A stretch of 33,984 bases of DNA from a virus, in the IMG/VR virus record IMGVR_UViG_3300043313_000271, positions 1 through 33,984 of that record; one strand, written 5' to 3'. A model generated the notes under the pieces. It saw only the letters and a list, made by a program, of their open reading frames with translations, had not been told where the DNA came from and searched no databases. A program made the position numbers and the translations under genes. Positions 1 to 6,604 of the stretch are shown here, piece after piece. Every line of letters begins with the position of its first letter. Positions within the stretch are counted from its first letter, which is position 1.

Positions 1-59
1 TGCGGTGTGAGCGCGTACATCGGCCGCGGCTTCTGGCGCGGAGTCGTGGGCCGAGGTGA
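1..59 (+). other. Possible 3' end of an upstream gene (frame uncertain)
   Basis: Sequence enters from the left edge. One frame (from base 3) ends with TGA at 57-59, directly before the hairpin at 61-82. Frame 1 has more typical GC-ending codons but would read through that hairpin to a TGA at 94-96. The tail is too short to assign a product, and the frame cannot be decided from this window. Confidence 0.25.
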
Positions 60-60
60 G

Positions 61-92
61 GGCGGGGGAGCAATCCCCCGCCTTCGCTGTTT
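61..92 (+). terminator. GNRA-capped hairpin, probable terminator
   Basis: Bases 61-68 (GGCGGGGG) pair with 75-82 (CCCCCGCC). The inner A-T pair closes a GCAA tetraloop, and a T-containing tail follows. The same hairpin design recurs at 445-468, after the next gene, and at 31505-31524. Confidence 0.6.
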
Positions 93-120
93 GTGACTGA
101 CGGCGTGGGCCTGTTACTCA

Positions 121-143
121 GTTTACTAATACTCTGGGTAAAC
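121..143. promoter_or_regulatory. Small inverted repeat upstream of the 218 gene
   Basis: GTTTAC (121-126) and GTAAAC (138-143) form a 6-bp inverted repeat with an 11-base spacer, about 75 bases before the start at 218. It could be an operator, but arms this short can occur by chance, and no clear -35/-10 pair is visible nearby. Confidence 0.2.
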
Positions 144-217
144 CCAAAATCATTGCGGGGCGCTGCTCGACGTGATACAACGTTCCCTGTTGAAACACAT
201 GTAAACGGAGTATCGAT

Positions 218-436
218 ATGTGGAACACAGTCTACGTTGTTTATTGCCTGGACGAAAAGATCGCGGCCTTCGTTGAAGAAGACGACGCTTGCAATCATGT
301 GCTTGAGGACGCTTGCGACGATGACGAAGTGCGTTGCAATTATAATATCAAGCTTGAGGAGGTCACTCAGGAGATTCTCGATCTCATGCCGGAAGAGGAG
401 CAGGCGGCTCTCGGCGTGCAAAGCTACTTCCATTAA
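218..436 (+). CDS. Small acidic protein, unknown function
   Basis: 72 residues, not recognised. ATG preceded by GGAG in a good position. The protein is acidic, with Glu/Asp-rich stretches (EEDDAC, EDACDDDE, PEEEQ), four cysteines and no membrane segment. It stands alone between two GNRA-capped hairpins (61-82 and 445-468), so it may be a monocistronic unit. The small size and isolation fit an early phage accessory protein, but nothing in the sequence gives a function. Confidence 0.65.
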   Translation: MWNTVYVVYCLDEKIAAFVEEDDACNHVLEDACDDDEVRCNYNIKLEEVTQEILDLMPEEEQAALGVQSYFH

Positions 437-444
437 ACGAGTGT

Positions 445-470
445 GGGCGGGGGAGCGATCCCCCGCCCTT
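445..470 (+). terminator. GNRA-capped terminator between convergent genes
   Basis: A perfect 9-bp stem (445-453 with 460-468) extended by an inner A-T pair closing a GCGA tetraloop. It lies between the + gene ending at 436 and the - gene ending at 480. As a palindrome it could stop transcription from both sides. Confidence 0.65.
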
Positions 471-479
471 GCTTTGTGC

Positions 480-623
480 TCAGCCGTAAATCACGACCTC
501 GCATTCATCGACTAACGTTTCATATTTTGCGACGCGCTGCGCGAGCAGGCGTTTGATATGTTCCCGGGCTTCGTCGTCGTCACATTTCGACAACGCATGC
601 TCGAGGGCTTCACGTAAACTCAC
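480..623 (-). CDS. Small minus-strand protein with an unusually strong ribosome binding site
   Basis: 47 residues, from GTG at 623-621 to TGA at 482-480: starts MSLREALEHALSKC, ends CEVVIYG. Mostly helical in character and mixed-charge, with no known domain. The start is fixed by an exceptionally long Shine-Dalgarno sequence, AAAGGAGGTGATC at 640-628, which complements the whole 3' tail of 16S rRNA. It is convergent with the 218 gene across a shared hairpin. The strong binding site suggests high expression. Function unknown. Confidence 0.7.
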   Translation of the reverse strand: MSLREALEHALSKCDDDEAREHIKRLLAQRVAKYETLVDECEVVIYG

Positions 624-639
624 GATTGATCACCTCCTT

Positions 640-905
640 TCGATTGCCGATCATTGCACGTCAGAGCGCCCCTGAGCAGGCCCCCGATTGCATGGGGCCC
701 TTTGCAACCAAAATACCTTGGGACTCCCTAGGACGCTCCCTGTACGTCTGAACAGGGGGCAAAGGGCCCCCGTTTGAACGGGGCCACGTCGCGAGCAACG
801 GGGCCCCCATAGCGATTGCCCGCCCCGACGCCCCCGAACACAGGGGGCGCCCCCGAACCCCCTGTGCTGCTCCCCTGCAAACGGGTGTGAAACGTCGCGG
901 CAGTA
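640..905. other. Non-coding GC-rich stretch with multiple hairpins
   Basis: No convincing gene. Several GC-rich inverted repeats sit close together: 679-684 with 694-699 (GGCCCC/GGGGCC), 768-774 with 777-783 (CCCCGTT/AACGGGG), and 839-847 with 858-866 (CACAGGGGG/CCCCCTGTG). The open frames here encode Gly/Arg/Pro/Cys-rich strings typical of chance frames. They could be terminators for the minus gene at 910-1065 or a structured DNA/RNA site. Confidence 0.5.
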
Positions 906-909
906 TGTG

Positions 910-1065
910 TCAGTGCGCGAGACGTTCAACATTGCACACCCCGCACATCCCGAACCCCTCCGCAAAACCATAGGTCATCCCGTCAACCGGGTGGGCCCTG
1001 ATCTGAATAGTGTCAGTCAGCCCATAGTCGCCTGACCAGCCTGCCAGACGCATCGAGTGCACCAT
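910..1065 (-). CDS. Possible very small minus-strand protein with CxxC
   Basis: 51 residues from ATG at 1065 (47 from the internal ATG at 1053). It reads as a plausible protein: MRLAGWSGDYGLTDT, then a hydrophobic/polar middle, then GMCGVC and the tail NVERLAH. The CxxC pair could bind metal with a partner. GAGG lies upstream of the internal ATG. Candidate minus promoter 1205-1234 is upstream, and GC-rich hairpins follow its stop. A competing 35-residue minus frame (1017-1124) overlaps it. Unknown function, uncertain gene. Confidence 0.45.
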   Translation of the reverse strand: MVHSMRLAGWSGDYGLTDTIQIRAHPVDGMTYGFAEGFGMCGVCNVERLAH

Positions 1066-1171
1066 CCTCGGGCCGGGCCTTCAACCTTTACGAGTCCTCT
1101 CGTCTTGTCCACGAGAACGCACATTCGGGTTGAGTGTGAAACGCTTCAAGAATGGGGGTCACCAATGGAGC

Positions 1172-1192
1172 GGCAGGGAGACTAGTCCCTGC
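1172..1192. repeat. Perfect hairpin GCAGGGA / TCCCTGC
   Basis: A 7-bp inverted repeat with a 6-base spacer. It lies just downstream of the candidate minus-strand promoter at 1205-1234, so it would be the first structure in that RNA. It has no T-run and is not obviously a terminator. No coding sequence spans it. Confidence 0.4.
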
Positions 1193-1204
1193 GGTGTGTA
1201 AAAC

Positions 1205-1234
1205 AATCTAGCCTGTCCGACGTGACGGTTTCAA
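1205..1234 (-). promoter_or_regulatory. Candidate sigma-70 promoter, minus strand
   Basis: Read on the minus strand: TTGAAA (1234-1229), 18-base spacer, TAGATT (1210-1205). It would serve the small minus gene at 910-1065. The -35 overlaps a GTGTGGGATTGATTG string related to the GTGTGATTG motifs nearby. Box matches are only moderate. Confidence 0.35.
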
Positions 1235-1294
1235 TCAATCCCACACTTAGCCTTCGTGCTATGGTGTGGGGTTATGCTGCCAACGCTCGGGTTT

Positions 1295-1416
1295 CAATCA
1301 CACTTGAACGCATTGATAAGAGAAGAGTGTGAAGCGTGATTGTGCGATCACACTGAGGTGTGAGAACCAACACGACACAGACACCCCGATAAAACGTGTG
1401 ATTGTGGGTGTGATTG
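1295..1416. promoter_or_regulatory. Cluster of GTGTGATTG / CAATCACAC motifs, probable operators
   Basis: Exact or near copies: CAATCACAC at 1295-1303, GCGTGATTG at 1334-1342, CGATCACAC at 1345-1353, GTGTGATTG at 1396-1404 and again at 1408-1416. AGTGTGA (1326-1332) and TCACACT (1348-1354) form an inverted repeat. The last two copies are 12 bases apart and abut the -35 of the promoter at 1414-1442. This looks like a repressor or activator binding region between divergent promoters; the three DNA-binding-type proteins just downstream are candidates to bind it. Iterons of an origin are an alternative. Confidence 0.5.
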
Positions 1417-1442
1417 CATCGCATATGACTTCGCGCTACAAT
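1414..1442 (+). promoter_or_regulatory. Candidate sigma-70 promoter for the regulator operon
   Basis: TTGCAT (1414-1419), 17-base spacer, TACAAT (1437-1442), about 50 bases before the ATG at 1494. The -10 is good and the -35 is weak, which would fit a promoter controlled by the protein that binds the overlapping GTGTGATTG repeats. Confidence 0.45.
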
Positions 1443-1493
1443 GTCAGGCCCAGCAATGAACACTGGGTGTGTAGCAGAGGAGTATCGAACGAC

Positions 1494-1877
1494 ATGGCAA
1501 AGCAGACTGATATCACAGGCACGTTCCGCGTACCTGAAGAAGCATGGGGCAAATTCTGGAACCTCATGCTCACCATACCCGGGGCTGACATTGCGCCCAA
1601 CACTCGGGTAGAGCCTGCGGGTAAGAAGACCAACGGCAGGGCCGCCGAAGGTTCGACAAGCAAGTGCATCATACTCGCGCACTTGAACGCATTGTCTCCT
1701 GACTATGCGGGCACAGCGACGTTGACCCAGGCAATCGTTGCAGCCGGTAAGGCCGCGCGGTCGTCAGGCAGCGTGCTTCATGAACTGTTGAAAGCCAAAC
1801 AGATCAAACGAGGCCCCAAGGGCTACGCGATCACAGCCGCAGGCGGCCACTACCTCGCAACCAAATGTAAAGGGTAG
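1494..1877 (+). CDS. Possible winged-helix DNA-binding protein
   Basis: 127 residues from ATG 1494, which has AGAGGAG upstream; an in-frame GTG at 1329 would place the operators inside the gene and is rejected. The N-terminal half is unassigned. Residues from about 60 to the end (ALSPDYAGTATLTQAIV ... LLKAKQIKRGPKGYAITAAG) have the helix-helix-hairpin rhythm of a winged helix, with a basic turn (KAKQIKRGPKG). First gene after the motif cluster at 1295-1416, so it may regulate its own promoter. Family not identified. Confidence 0.6.
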   Translation: MAKQTDITGTFRVPEEAWGKFWNLMLTIPGADIAPNTRVEPAGKKTNGRAAEGSTSKCIILAHLNALSPDYAGTATLTQAIVAAGKAARSSGSVLHELLKAKQIKRGPKGYAITAAGGHYLATKCKG

Positions 1878-1882
1878 CCGCC

Positions 1883-2074
1883 ATGCCTACTGACCCATTG
1901 ACCCACGACTTCGATCAACTCGACGCCGTGGCTATCGAAGCGATTGAACTGCATTGTGCCGACGATGGCAGGGTGTGGTTCAACGTCAACGGCAAGTGTA
2001 TGTTCCGCGCGCAGACCGTGCGGCGCATCGAGATCAACGACCAACGCAAATCAAAACGGAGGAAGACCACATGA
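1883..2074 (+). CDS. Small protein, unknown
   Basis: 63 residues, starting five bases after the previous stop, with AAAGG upstream. The first half is acidic (PLTHDFDQLDAVAIEAIELHCADDG), the middle is a short beta-like stretch (RVWFNVNGKCMF) and the tail is basic (QRKSKRRKTT). Its last bases overlap the next ATG (ATGA), so it is translationally coupled to the HTH-type gene at 2071. Function not recognised. Confidence 0.6.
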   Translation: MPTDPLTHDFDQLDAVAIEAIELHCADDGRVWFNVNGKCMFRAQTVRRIEINDQRKSKRRKTT

Positions 2075-2454
2075 GAAAGCGTACCTACTCGTTTGTGAAC
2101 AAGGACCCGGTGTGCGACGAACTCGCATCGCTCGTTGACGCCGTTGGTCTGAGGGGCCCGAAGAACACGGGCAAGATCGCGATCCTCGCGACGTGTGCGA
2201 AGGCCACGGTCGACGGCATCTTGTACGGGGACACGAAGACCCCGCGCAACGCCACGGTCATGGGCATCGCAACGGGGCTCGGCTATGAACGCCGCTGGGT
2301 CGCGTCGCAGGGCAAATGGAACCTGGAACAAGAGTTGGAGTTGGCCCGCGCATTTATCAAGGCGCAGCGCAAGCTCATGGAGAAGCATAAAAAGACTCCG
2401 CGCAAAAAGCGCGCCGCGAAGAAGCCGCACCTGCGGCTCGTCAAGTCTGCATAA
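2071..2454 (+). CDS. Helix-turn-helix type phage regulator
   Basis: 127 residues. The start at 2071 has GGAGG at good spacing and overlaps the previous stop as ATGA; the longer in-frame start at 1954 has no such site. Residues 28-75 (GPKNTGKIAILATCAK ... TVMGIATGLGYERRWV) resemble a lambda-repressor-like helix-turn-helix with the recognition helix near ATVDGILYG. The tail is a basic Lys/Arg-rich extension (KKTPRKKRAAKKPH), suitable for non-specific DNA contact. It sits between a possible winged-helix gene and an XRE gene, so this is a regulator block. Exact family uncertain. Confidence 0.6.
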   Translation: MRKRTYSFVNKDPVCDELASLVDAVGLRGPKNTGKIAILATCAKATVDGILYGDTKTPRNATVMGIATGLGYERRWVASQGKWNLEQELELARAFIKAQRKLMEKHKKTPRKKRAAKKPHLRLVKSA

Positions 2455-2479
2455 CCTCAAACCCGTGTAGGAGTACAAC

Positions 2480-2857
2480 ATGGCTAAGAAAGCAAGGAAG
2501 AACCAACGCGCCGCAGGCGTCAACGACCAAGAGCTCGGCAATCGTATTCGTGCGCGCCGCATCGAAGCGAACATGTCACAGATGGAGCTCGGTCAGGCTC
2601 TTGGCGTGTCGTTCCAACAGGTGCAGAAGTATGAGAAGGGAGTCAACCGCGTGTCCGTCACGCGATTGCAGGAGATCGCAAAGACGCTTCACGAAGGTCT
2701 CGACTACTTCATGGGTGCCGACAAGGCAGGCCCGACGACGCAACTAACCGCGTTGTTGCAGGACGACGTTTCGCAGCGCATGCTGCGGGCGTTTCATTCA
2801 ATCGACAAACCTATGCGCTATAAGATTGTCGATCTCCTCGAGTCCATCGCGGCTTGA
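2480..2857 (+). CDS. XRE-family transcriptional regulator (alphaproteobacterial type)
   Basis: 125 residues, AGGAG upstream. Residues 16-73 form a canonical XRE helix-turn-helix: LGNRIRARRIEANMSQMEL, then ALGVSFQQVQKYEKG, then NRVSVTRLQEIAKTL. The wording FQQVQKYEKG.NRVS is characteristic of the small regulators common in Rhizobiales and Caulobacterales, which points to the host group. The C-terminal half (QDDVSQRMLRAFHSID...) is a helical extension, probably for dimerisation. A GC hairpin follows the stop, ending this unit. A role in controlling the early promoters is inferred, not shown. Confidence 0.88.
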   Translation: MAKKARKNQRAAGVNDQELGNRIRARRIEANMSQMELGQALGVSFQQVQKYEKGVNRVSVTRLQEIAKTLHEGLDYFMGADKAGPTTQLTALLQDDVSQRMLRAFHSIDKPMRYKIVDLLESIAA

Positions 2858-2864
2858 TTGCTGC

Positions 2865-2885
2865 GGGCCCCGTGCGGCGGGGCCC
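2865..2885 (+). terminator. GC-rich hairpin after the XRE gene
   Basis: GGGCCCCG (2865-2872) pairs with CGGGGCCC (2878-2885) around a 5-base loop, beginning eight bases after the stop codon. No T-run follows, so termination may be weak or the hairpin may stabilise the mRNA 3' end. Confidence 0.55.
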
Positions 2886-2913
2886 CAGGCAGTATGTCAT
2901 AATAGGGTGTGAC

Positions 2914-3303
2914 ATGAGGAAGAAACGCATACGGCACCACGTGCCGGGAAGAACGAGAGGGTCATCCCCGAAAAAGCGGATGACCCTTCGAACCGTTCAT
3001 AACATCATGTTCACGGGGCACGCGTTCATCCCCGTGGAAAGACCCGGGGCGCACGTCGCGCAAGTCCCGGTTGGAATATGGGAGCGGTACACAATCGCTC
3101 GCACTGAATATCAACTAGTGGTGAAAATGATCAAAGCCCACTTCACACAGGAGCAATTAGATCATGGCAAAGAAGCAGGCGCACAAGAAGCGGTTCAAAA
3201 AGCAGGGACCGCTACCGCTGCACTCGCGCACTCCGAAGAAGGTGGTCTCAAAGCCCGGGCACATTCCAAGCCCGGAAGACTACATGATCCTCGCGAACCT
3301 TGA
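2914..3303 (+). CDS. Uncertain ORF, basic N-terminus
   Basis: Open from ATG 2914; 129 residues. The first ~85 residues look plausible (RTVHNIMFTGHAFIPVERPGA, then VPVGIWERYTIARTEYQLVV), but the last ~46 overlap the better-supported gene at 3164 by 140 bases and read like a shadow frame. A 9-bp hairpin lies inside (2959-2967 with 2978-2986). GGG and a CATAAT box lie just upstream. It may be a genuine gene with a long overlap or a remnant. Confidence 0.35.
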   Translation: MRKKRIRHHVPGRTRGSSPKKRMTLRTVHNIMFTGHAFIPVERPGAHVAQVPVGIWERYTIARTEYQLVVKMIKAHFTQEQLDHGKEAGAQEAVQKAGTATAALAHSEEGGLKARAHSKPGRLHDPREP

Positions 3304-3439
3304 CGGCATCGGTAAGGGCGCAGTGTGCAGGGTGCTCAATCGATACGCGCCGAACCTGACGGTGTGCCCGGAATGTCGCGTCGATGACTTCACTCACGTC
3401 GCGACATGTTCGATCCTCGCGAAGCTGAGCACGCCATGA
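3164..3439 (+). CDS. Small basic protein with C-terminal cysteines
   Basis: 91 residues, AGGAG upstream. The N-terminus is strongly basic (MAKKQAHKKRFKKQG); the C-terminus carries CPEC and two further cysteines with a histidine (DDFTHVATC), a possible zinc site. The middle (PSPEDYMILANLDGIGKGAVCRVLNRYAP) resembles a helix-hairpin-helix-like stretch around LDGIGKG, which would fit DNA contact, but this is tentative. Codon use matches neighbours. The end overlaps the next start (ATGA). Confidence 0.65.
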   Translation: MAKKQAHKKRFKKQGPLPLHSRTPKKVVSKPGHIPSPEDYMILANLDGIGKGAVCRVLNRYAPNLTVCPECRVDDFTHVATCSILAKLSTP

Positions 3440-3534
3440 GATTGATCACCCGGTACGCGAGACTGTTGCGCTTGCGTATCGCGGTGATCGAAGCAATGCA
3501 GAAGATACTGAAACAACGGAGAAAAAGGAGATGA
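3436..3534 (+). CDS. Possible 32-residue basic helical peptide
   Basis: ATG 3436 overlaps the previous stop (ATGA) and its own TGA overlaps the next ATG (3531). The peptide MRLITRYARLLRLRIAVIEA, continuing to KQRRKRR, is a basic amphipathic helix. No ribosome binding site of its own is visible, so translation would depend on coupling. Being fitted exactly between two genes supports it; the short length keeps confidence low. Confidence 0.4.
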   Translation: MRLITRYARLLRLRIAVIEAMQKILKQRRKRR

Positions 3535-3752
3535 GCGAACGCCCAATGACCCAACCGACTGAGACCATGGAGCAACGCATACACTCGATGCTCGATGACG
3601 CAATGAACAACGACTATGACATCTCGACGTGGACGGCGGATGATATCGTTGCAGACCTCTACGCCTTCGCCGACCTGTACGATGACGAAACGCCCGAGGC
3701 AATCAAGCCTCACGTTATAACGTGGAAGATGGGAAGGGGGTATAATCCGTGA
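3531..3752 (+). CDS. Small acidic protein, unknown
   Basis: 73 residues. GGAG lies nine bases before the ATG, and a second AGGAG touches it. Acidic, with aromatic and Asp-rich stretches (NNDYDISTWTADDIVADLYAFADLYDDE) predicted to be helical. No recognised family. It overlaps the following GTG start by four bases (GTGA), so these genes form one translationally coupled run. Confidence 0.6.
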   Translation: MSERPMTQPTETMEQRIHSMLDDAMNNDYDISTWTADDIVADLYAFADLYDDETPEAIKPHVITWKMGRGYNP

Positions 3753-3955
3753 AGGCTAAGAAAAAGCCGCCGCCGCGTGAACGCCTGGTCGAGGTCGAGG
3801 TCGTGGCCCCGCCTTCGATCAAGCAGTCAAAGTCACGCGTCAAGCAATGCGCCTTCTGCAAACACTTCTACATTCAACCTTGCGATGACAGGAGCAAGGA
3901 GAAGTGTCCGAACTATCTGTTCCTGCAATCGAAGGCGAAGAAGGGGAAGCGGTGA
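3749..3955 (+). CDS. Small zinc-finger-like protein carrying an RERL motif
   Basis: 68 residues from GTG 3749, with AAGGGGG upstream. Basic start MKAKKKPPPRERLVEVEV; the RERL string at residues 10-13 recurs near the termini of other proteins in this window. Residues 34-54 hold a four-cysteine cluster (CAFC ... PC ... KCPNY) with a histidine, typical of a small zinc finger. It ends with KAKKGKR. Probably nucleic-acid or protein binding; no specific role is visible. Confidence 0.65.
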   Translation: MKAKKKPPPRERLVEVEVVAPPSIKQSKSRVKQCAFCKHFYIQPCDDRSKEKCPNYLFLQSKAKKGKR

Positions 3956-4449
3956 TGGGACGACGCCGACCCACCTGTACGATATACACCGATGGCTCTT
4001 GCCGATGGTACCTGAACCCGAAGAAGCGCCACGGGGGCTGGGCCTTCATTGTCATCTCCGACAATGACGACGAGTCGAACGTATATCGCTCAGGGCACTA
4101 CCCACCACCGCAGACCAATCAGACTATGGAGCTCTTGGCCGTGCTCGAGGCCCTGCGCTACGTCAAAGAGTATGGGCTTCGTGCTCATGCGATCACGATC
4201 CACACTGACTCAATGTACGTCATCAATGGGATGACCTCGCAGTTTCGCCACCACGTGGCGGGCGGCATGGATGCTCCGAACTCGGAGATTTGGTTACTCT
4301 TGCATCGTCATGCCGAACGCTGCAAGAAACTATCGTTCCGACATGTCAAAGGCCACGCCGGCGATACGTGGAATGAAATGTGCGACAAGATGGCGGGTAA
4401 GGCCCGACTGTCTGGCATCAACCTCAACAGGAGAACGACAAATGGCTAA
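3955..4449 (+). CDS. rnhA: Ribonuclease HI
   Basis: 164 residues from ATG 3955; GTG 3952 is an alternative and AAGGGG lies upstream. The RNase HI fold is clear: first strand with TDGS (Asp13), Glu59 in QTMELLAVLEAL, Asp85 in HTDSMYV, then HVKGHAGD with the histidine, and Asp144. All four acidic metal ligands are present, so it should be active. It cuts the RNA strand of RNA-DNA hybrids and would remove primers or transcripts during phage replication. Length is normal for the family. The 3' end overlaps the next gene by eight bases. Confidence 0.9.
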   Translation: MGRRRPTCTIYTDGSCRWYLNPKKRHGGWAFIVISDNDDESNVYRSGHYPPPQTNQTMELLAVLEALRYVKEYGLRAHAITIHTDSMYVINGMTSQFRHHVAGGMDAPNSEIWLLLHRHAERCKKLSFRHVKGHAGDTWNEMCDKMAGKARLSGINLNRRTTNG

Positions 4450-4972
4450 CCATCAGCGAACAGCAGCAGACGTTGCCCAGCTCGAGTCTGACAATGAACA
4501 CTACCGCAATGAGAATGAACGCCTCGAGCGTGACCTCGCCATCGTCACAGCAGACCGCAATCGGTTGCAGGTTGAGAATGCAATGATCGCGGGCAACGCG
4601 AGGGAGAACCTCATTAAGGCAACACGCATGGAAACAATCGTTCGGCAGGTGTCGGCCGGCCTTGTCTCCGCGCTGAACGAACTCACGCAAGAGCGTAAGG
4701 TGCAGGGGGAAATGCGTCGTCAGGTGCAGGTCGAGCAAATGGAAGAGGAGACAGGGGCACCCCCTGCGTTCCTGCGCCAGCAGCGGAGCGGCGATCCAAC
4801 GCGGGCGGTCGCACGTGCGGCCGAAATGATTGCGCCGCCCCGTGCCCCTACGCCGGCGCGCATTGATCACACGATTGCCGACAAGGACCCGCGCTTGCCC
4901 CCTGCGTCATATGGGAGTGATCAGGACGACGACGAACTCGCCCGACTGGGCGGTAACATCCAATCGCGCTAA
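4442..4972 (+). CDS. Coiled-coil protein, unknown
   Basis: 176 residues, AGGAG upstream, overlapping the end of rnhA. Residues about 10-100 are a long helical coiled coil with heptad spacing (LESDNEHYRNENERLERDL, then TADRNRLQVEN). A proline/alanine-rich linker follows (APPAFLRQQ, then PPRAPTPARID), and the tail is acidic (DQDDDELARLGG). This suits a scaffolding or bridging protein. No enzymatic motif. Function unknown. Confidence 0.65.
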   Translation: MANHQRTAADVAQLESDNEHYRNENERLERDLAIVTADRNRLQVENAMIAGNARENLIKATRMETIVRQVSAGLVSALNELTQERKVQGEMRRQVQVEQMEEETGAPPAFLRQQRSGDPTRAVARAAEMIAPPRAPTPARIDHTIADKDPRLPPASYGSDQDDDELARLGGNIQSR

Positions 4973-4988
4973 CAAACAGGAGTGGTCA

Positions 4989-5495
4989 ATGCCGAAGAAA
5001 TGGGTACTGAGAGCCAACGACAAAAACTTGACTAGCACGTGCACTGGGTACATCGTGCAACTTCTACAAGCGAAGCGAGCGCCCAAGTACTTAGACAATT
5101 GGGAAGACACGTTCGATTGGTTTCAAGAGCGCGTGACCATTGAGCCGAAATTGTGGAAGCCCAACAGCGATGGCGAGATCAAGTGGAAGCAGGCCATACG
5201 CAACATTGCCAAGGTGCACCCAAACGCAAAGACTCCTAATGCTTTGACGGAAGGGGAGTTGATTGTTTTCAAGGGTGGTGGGTTCGCACTTCCCAACCAC
5301 GTCCCGAAAGGCAAGGAGGTTGTCGAGTTCCCGCAGCTTCACGGTCTCGCCATTCCTCGCGTGAAACCAAAACCCCGTCTAACGAAGTCGGGCAACCCGA
5401 AGCATGAACGGGAGGCTGCTGCTTTTATCGACGCCATAGAACAAATGGGCACTTCAATGACTCGAATACTTAAAATGTTGAAAGGAGATCGATGA
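4989..5495 (+). CDS. Hypothetical protein
   Basis: 168 residues from ATG 4989 with AGGAG upstream; the longer in-frame start at 4830 would lie inside the previous gene. Tryptophan-rich N-terminal half (NWEDTFDWFQERVTIEPKLWKP), then a Lys/Pro-rich stretch (PRVKPKPRLTKSGNPKHE) and a short C-terminal helix. No recognised domain. Its TGA overlaps the next start, so it is coupled to the 5495 gene. Confidence 0.6.
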   Translation: MPKKWVLRANDKNLTSTCTGYIVQLLQAKRAPKYLDNWEDTFDWFQERVTIEPKLWKPNSDGEIKWKQAIRNIAKVHPNAKTPNALTEGELIVFKGGGFALPNHVPKGKEVVEFPQLHGLAIPRVKPKPRLTKSGNPKHEREAAAFIDAIEQMGTSMTRILKMLKGDR

Positions 5496-6037
5496 TGCTA
5501 ACTGCAAATCGATTTGATCAAATCAAGACCTTCGTGAAGTCGCTGCACGGCAAGAGCATCTCCAAGATCCCTGACCAACATGTCAGGGAGATGGCGATCA
5601 TGCTTGCCGAACTCGCAGCCGAAGTCGAACGACTGCTAACCCCCGCTCGGGGGCCAGGCGGCAACCGGAGCAACATAAGACCCGTGGTGCTCGACGCCCG
5701 CGGCCAGCCTGTGTTGCCTCCACCCGTCTCGCATCAATTGGCTGCTGATCGTCGCGAGCAGTATGACATTGATCGGCTTGAAGCGATCATGCAGCCAAAC
5801 GATATAACCCAGTGGATCAAGTTCAGCCTGCGGTGGGGCCTTACTCCTCCACCGGGAGGCTGGGACAACGTGGACGCCATGCTGCACGTCATACACGGGG
5901 TTCGATTGGGCATCAGAGCCGTGCCCCATCTCGAAAAGCATTACTCCGCGACCTGGCTAACATCGCGCGGGCACAGACTCCCGCAAGGTGTGACGTTGAG
6001 CAACGGTGTCTTGTCGGGCACCGTATCAGACGAGTGA
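5495..6037 (+). CDS. Hypothetical protein
   Basis: 180 residues from ATG 5495 (181 from ATG 5492, which overlaps the previous stop). AAAGGAG is seven bases before 5495, which favours that start. Helical N-terminus (IKTFVKSLHGKSISKIPDQ, MAIMLAELAAEVERLL), proline-rich middle (PVLPPPVS), then a mixed region with LRWGLTPPPGGW. No catalytic motif or membrane segment recognised. Confidence 0.6.
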   Translation: MLTANRFDQIKTFVKSLHGKSISKIPDQHVREMAIMLAELAAEVERLLTPARGPGGNRSNIRPVVLDARGQPVLPPPVSHQLAADRREQYDIDRLEAIMQPNDITQWIKFSLRWGLTPPPGGWDNVDAMLHVIHGVRLGIRAVPHLEKHYSATWLTSRGHRLPQGVTLSNGVLSGTVSDE

Positions 6038-6064
6038 CTGCTATGCGGGACAGTATGTCGTTAC

Positions 6065-6604
6065 ATGACGCACACAGATCGTCTCGCAAAAGCGATCCGC
6101 GCAACCACGGGGCTCACCTCTGAGGAGTTGCAGGAGTTACGGGCACACATAACCGCTCTCCTGCAACTAGGTCCCGGCAGCGCTGATCGTGCGGTAGCAT
6201 TGCCCGATGCACCCGAAGAATTAGTTATGATTGCGGAGCACGGCCGCAATCGAGGGGGACGTCTGGTCCCCACCACCGATCTCATGCGGGCGACGCAGTA
6301 TGACACGTTCAAGTCAAAGCTGCCTCGCTTGCGTGCATTCCTTGAACAGGTCGGATCAAAGACTGCCCAGCGCGCGTTATTCAAACTCGGGCTGGTACTG
6401 TTGGAACGCGACATGCGAACGCGCAAGCTCACGCCGTCTTACATGTCGTTCATGAATGAGGTCCACCGTATGCGTTCGCTGATCAATCGGGAGTTCCCCG
6501 GCTACGAAGCGAATGGCATGCTCAAGCTGATCATAAGAAAGGAAGACCATGTTCGGAAAGAACCAAGTAAGCGGCCCATACAACGAAAGCGGAGAACAGC
6601 TTAG
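6065..6604 (+). CDS. Hypothetical protein overlapping queE
   Basis: 179 residues from ATG 6065; only a weak ribosome binding site. Helical, with a leucine-rich N-terminus (LTSEELQELRAHITALLQLG) and a basic C-terminus (RKEPSKRPIQRKRRTA). The last 56 bases overlap the start of queE in another frame, longer than the usual 1-11 base overlaps here. The QueE start is well supported, so the basic tail may be an extension created by stop loss. Function unknown. Confidence 0.6.
   Translation: MTHTDRLAKAIRATTGLTSEELQELRAHITALLQLGPGSADRAVALPDAPEELVMIAEHGRNRGGRLVPTTDLMRATQYDTFKSKLPRLRAFLEQVGSKTAQRALFKLGLVLLERDMRTRKLTPSYMSFMNEVHRMRSLINREFPGYEANGMLKLIIRKEDHVRKEPSKRPIQRKRRTA

Noticed and set aside
651-971. 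Long minus-strand open frame of 106 residues
   Set aside because: The translation is a Gly/Arg/Cys/Pro-rich string through several GC hairpins, without a ribosome binding site; a chance frame in GC-rich DNA.
1017-1124. 35-residue minus-strand frame (starts MCVLVDKTRG)
   Set aside because: No ribosome binding site, and it overlaps the more plausible 910-1065 frame by 49 bases.
1134-1200. Possible ribozyme or tRNA-like fold near AATGGAG at 1162-1168
   Set aside because: It lacks CUGAUGA and GAAAC, and no cloverleaf or T-loop can be formed; only a simple hairpin is present.
1227-1300. GGTTTCAATCA repeated at 1227-1237 and 1290-1300 with CRISPR-like spacing
   Set aside because: Only 11 identical bases and two copies, without palindromic structure or further repeats; better explained as part of the CAATCACAC motif cluster.
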